This document shows, piece by piece, positions 5,004 to 5,591 of a DNA stretch of 5,591 nt. Under the pieces are notes generated by a model, which had not been told where the DNA came from, did not search any database, and saw only the letters and a program-made list of their open reading frames with translations. Origin of the DNA: CAZZKG01 sp964654825 (GTDB taxonomy: Bacteria; Gemmatimonadota; CAZMKB01); contig CAZZKG010000119.1 in assembly GCA_964654825.1 (NCBI GenBank), forward strand, positions 1 through 5,591. Reading direction: 5' to 3'. A program made the position numbers and the translations under genes. How positions within the stretch are numbered: the first letter of the stretch is position 1; the number at the start of each line of letters is the position of its first letter.

Positions 5004-5187
5004 TGATATATTTTCTTCTCTCTCTTCTCGACCGGGCTTTTATAAAGACGTAAACACGCTCCGCTTCACGGCCGGCATGATAAATGGCCTGAAGAGTAAT
5101 GGTAATATGAGAGCGCCCGAAGAGCAAGATAGTATGGTGCGTACGAGAAAGGATATAATATAAAGGCAGCCTAAGAAAACACCGATC
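5004..5187. other. Leader/spacer between the nuclease and zinc-ribbon genes
   Basis: No gene is seen here. It holds a pyrimidine-rich tract (5014-5030; purine-rich on the transcribed sense of the nuclease) and a TATAAT at 5154-5159 on the plus strand, but without a matching -35 box. The nuclease promoter could not be located. The gene may instead be read from the zinc-ribbon promoter if the intervening hairpin terminates incompletely. Confidence 0.35.
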
Positions 5188-5223
5188 TCACCCGGATCAT
5201 CTGTGCGGACTGATACCGGGTGA
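5188..5223 (-). terminator. Probable intrinsic terminator of the zinc-ribbon gene
   Basis: TCACCCGG (5188-5195) and CCGGGTGA (5216-5223) are perfect inverted repeats. ATCA/TGAT extends the helix inward with one bulged A. The hairpin begins four bases past the zinc-ribbon stop on the minus strand and is followed, after 8 or so bases, by GTTTTCTT. The delay before the T-rich stretch makes it a moderate terminator, so some readthrough to the nuclease is possible. Confidence 0.5.
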
Positions 5224-5226
5224 CCA

Positions 5227-5409
5227 TTAGAACAGACCGTCGATCTCTCCGTCAGCGGCAAAATCTGTCATCATCAAGTCATCGAAATCGTCTGTCGAAA
5301 ACTCATCCCCCTGCCTGAAATCAAAGCCGCAGCGGGGGCACTTGAAGCTATTCTTGACGATGGTCTTTCTGTCGATCTTTTCCATACAGCCGGGACACCA
5401 TATACGCAT
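5227..5409 (-). CDS. Small zinc-ribbon protein (two CxxC pairs) with acidic tail
   Basis: This 60-residue protein has MRIWCPGC at the start and FKCPRCGFDF at 22-31. Cys5/Cys8 and Cys24/Cys27 form a classic zinc ribbon, probably a structural zinc site. The remaining residues are strongly acidic (EFSTDDFDDLMMTDF, then DGEIDGLF), a tail suited to binding a basic partner. Zinc ribbons of this size occur in transcription, RNA-processing and phage or defence contexts; no specific function can be assigned. I chose ATG 5409 because AGGAGG (5414-5419 on this strand) lies just upstream. A longer frame to 5451 would put this site inside the coding region. The gene has its own promoter, lies upstream of and co-directional with the nuclease gene, and is followed by a hairpin. 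Confidence 0.75.
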   Translation of the reverse strand: MRIWCPGCMEKIDRKTIVKNSFKCPRCGFDFRQGDEFSTDDFDDLMMTDFAADGEIDGLF

Positions 5410-5413
5410 GATC

Positions 5414-5433
5414 CCTCCTGTATAGGAGACAGG
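5414..5433 (-). promoter_or_regulatory. Ribosome binding site with mutually exclusive leader hairpins
   Basis: On the minus strand, CTCCT-ATAC-AGGAG (5428-5415) is a perfect 5-bp hairpin that hides the AGGAGG ribosome binding site. CCTGT (5433-5429) with ACAGG (5421-5417) is an overlapping alternative stem. Such competing stems can control translation initiation. Short stems like these also occur by chance, so regulation is only suggested. Confidence 0.35.
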
Positions 5434-5462
5434 TCCTGCTGGTTTGAACACTTCCTGAAAAT

Positions 5463-5491
5463 AAGTTAATATTGAAATAAAATCCTGTCAA
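5463..5491 (-). promoter_or_regulatory. Likely promoter of the zinc-ribbon gene
   Basis: On the minus strand, TTGACA (5491-5486) is a perfect -35 box. TAACTT (5468-5463), 17 bases further on, is a weak -10 that keeps the key T, A and final T. A start near 5456 would give a leader of about 47 bases containing the SD hairpin. The AT-rich spacer supports a promoter here. Confidence 0.5.
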
Positions 5492-5559
5492 TACGAGCCG
5501 AATCCGGCCCCATCCCGCGTCGGCGTGAGTGCCGCTTTTACCTCACATGGGAGGAAACC

Positions 5560-5591
5560 GTGAAAGCCATTCCATGCCCGGGAAATCATTT
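5560..5591 (+). CDS. Start of a divergent gene, cut by the window edge
   Basis: GGAGGAA (5550-5556) precedes GTG 5560, which opens the frame MKAIPCPGNH and runs off the window. Ten residues are too few to identify a family. The Shine-Dalgarno sequence and the divergent position opposite the zinc-ribbon promoter support a real gene. An upstream promoter is not clear. Confidence 0.45.
   Translation, partial: MKAIPCPGNH

Noticed and set aside
5043..5052. Archaeal-type TATA box (TTTATAAA on the minus strand)
   Set aside because: Strong Shine-Dalgarno sites and consensus sigma70 promoters elsewhere point to bacteria, and the spacing to the nuclease start does not need it.
5154..5159. TATAAT as a plus-strand promoter
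   Set aside because: No -35 element at 16-18 bases and no gene downstream on that strand.
4086..5591. CRISPR locus around the Cas4-like nuclease
   Set aside because: No regularly spaced direct repeats and no other cas genes in the window.

Overview
The window is a patchwork of bacterial accessory DNA. It has strong Shine-Dalgarno sequences, sigma70-type promoters and GTG starts, but no single backbone signature. Base composition changes abruptly. The left third (1-1500) is GC-rich, the toxin-antitoxin block (about 1515-2215) is clearly AT-richer, and the right part is intermediate. Integron cassette features, a mazEF module, an IscB/IsrB-type RNA and several gene fragments suggest a recombination-prone region of an environmental bacterium, perhaps with proteobacterial-type cassettes at the left. 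I cannot name the taxon.

Left (1-1346): the window opens exactly on an integron-like core site (GTTAGGC). A membrane-anchored DUF6090-like protein follows, then an attC-like quasi-palindrome ending in GTTAGAC at 957-963. Past that boundary, a well-formed ribosome binding site and GTG start the first 17 or so residues of a DUF262 (GmrSD-type) protein. This fragment runs in frame into the C-terminal end of a TPR protein, which is interrupted by a TAA, so it is a decayed chimera.

Middle (1347-3280): about 170 bases without a recognisable gene precede a consensus promoter driving a complete mazE-mazF operon. About 50 bases past mazF lies a dense array of hairpins. Several short segments and the helix order resemble the omega-RNA/HEARO guide scaffold of IscB/IsrB transposon nucleases. 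It starts just 3' of ATGA, the insertion site known for HEARO elements. No IscB/IsrB gene follows, so it appears to be an orphan. More hairpins continue to about 2740, followed by two out-of-frame fragments of a medium-chain dehydrogenase/quinone oxidoreductase.

Right (3281-5591): an intact integral-membrane isoprenylcysteine-methyltransferase-family protein on the plus strand converges with a minus-strand PD-(D/E)XK nuclease that carries a four-cysteine, Cas4/AddB-like iron-sulphur arrangement. Upstream of it on the same strand is a 60-residue zinc-ribbon protein with its own promoter, a terminator-like hairpin and a possible SD-sequestering hairpin. A divergent plus-strand gene begins at the right edge and runs out of the window.

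The mazE and mazF genes clearly act together as a toxin-antitoxin pair. The other genes look like independent acquisitions. The most notable element is the orphan omega-RNA-like structure downstream of the toxin gene.
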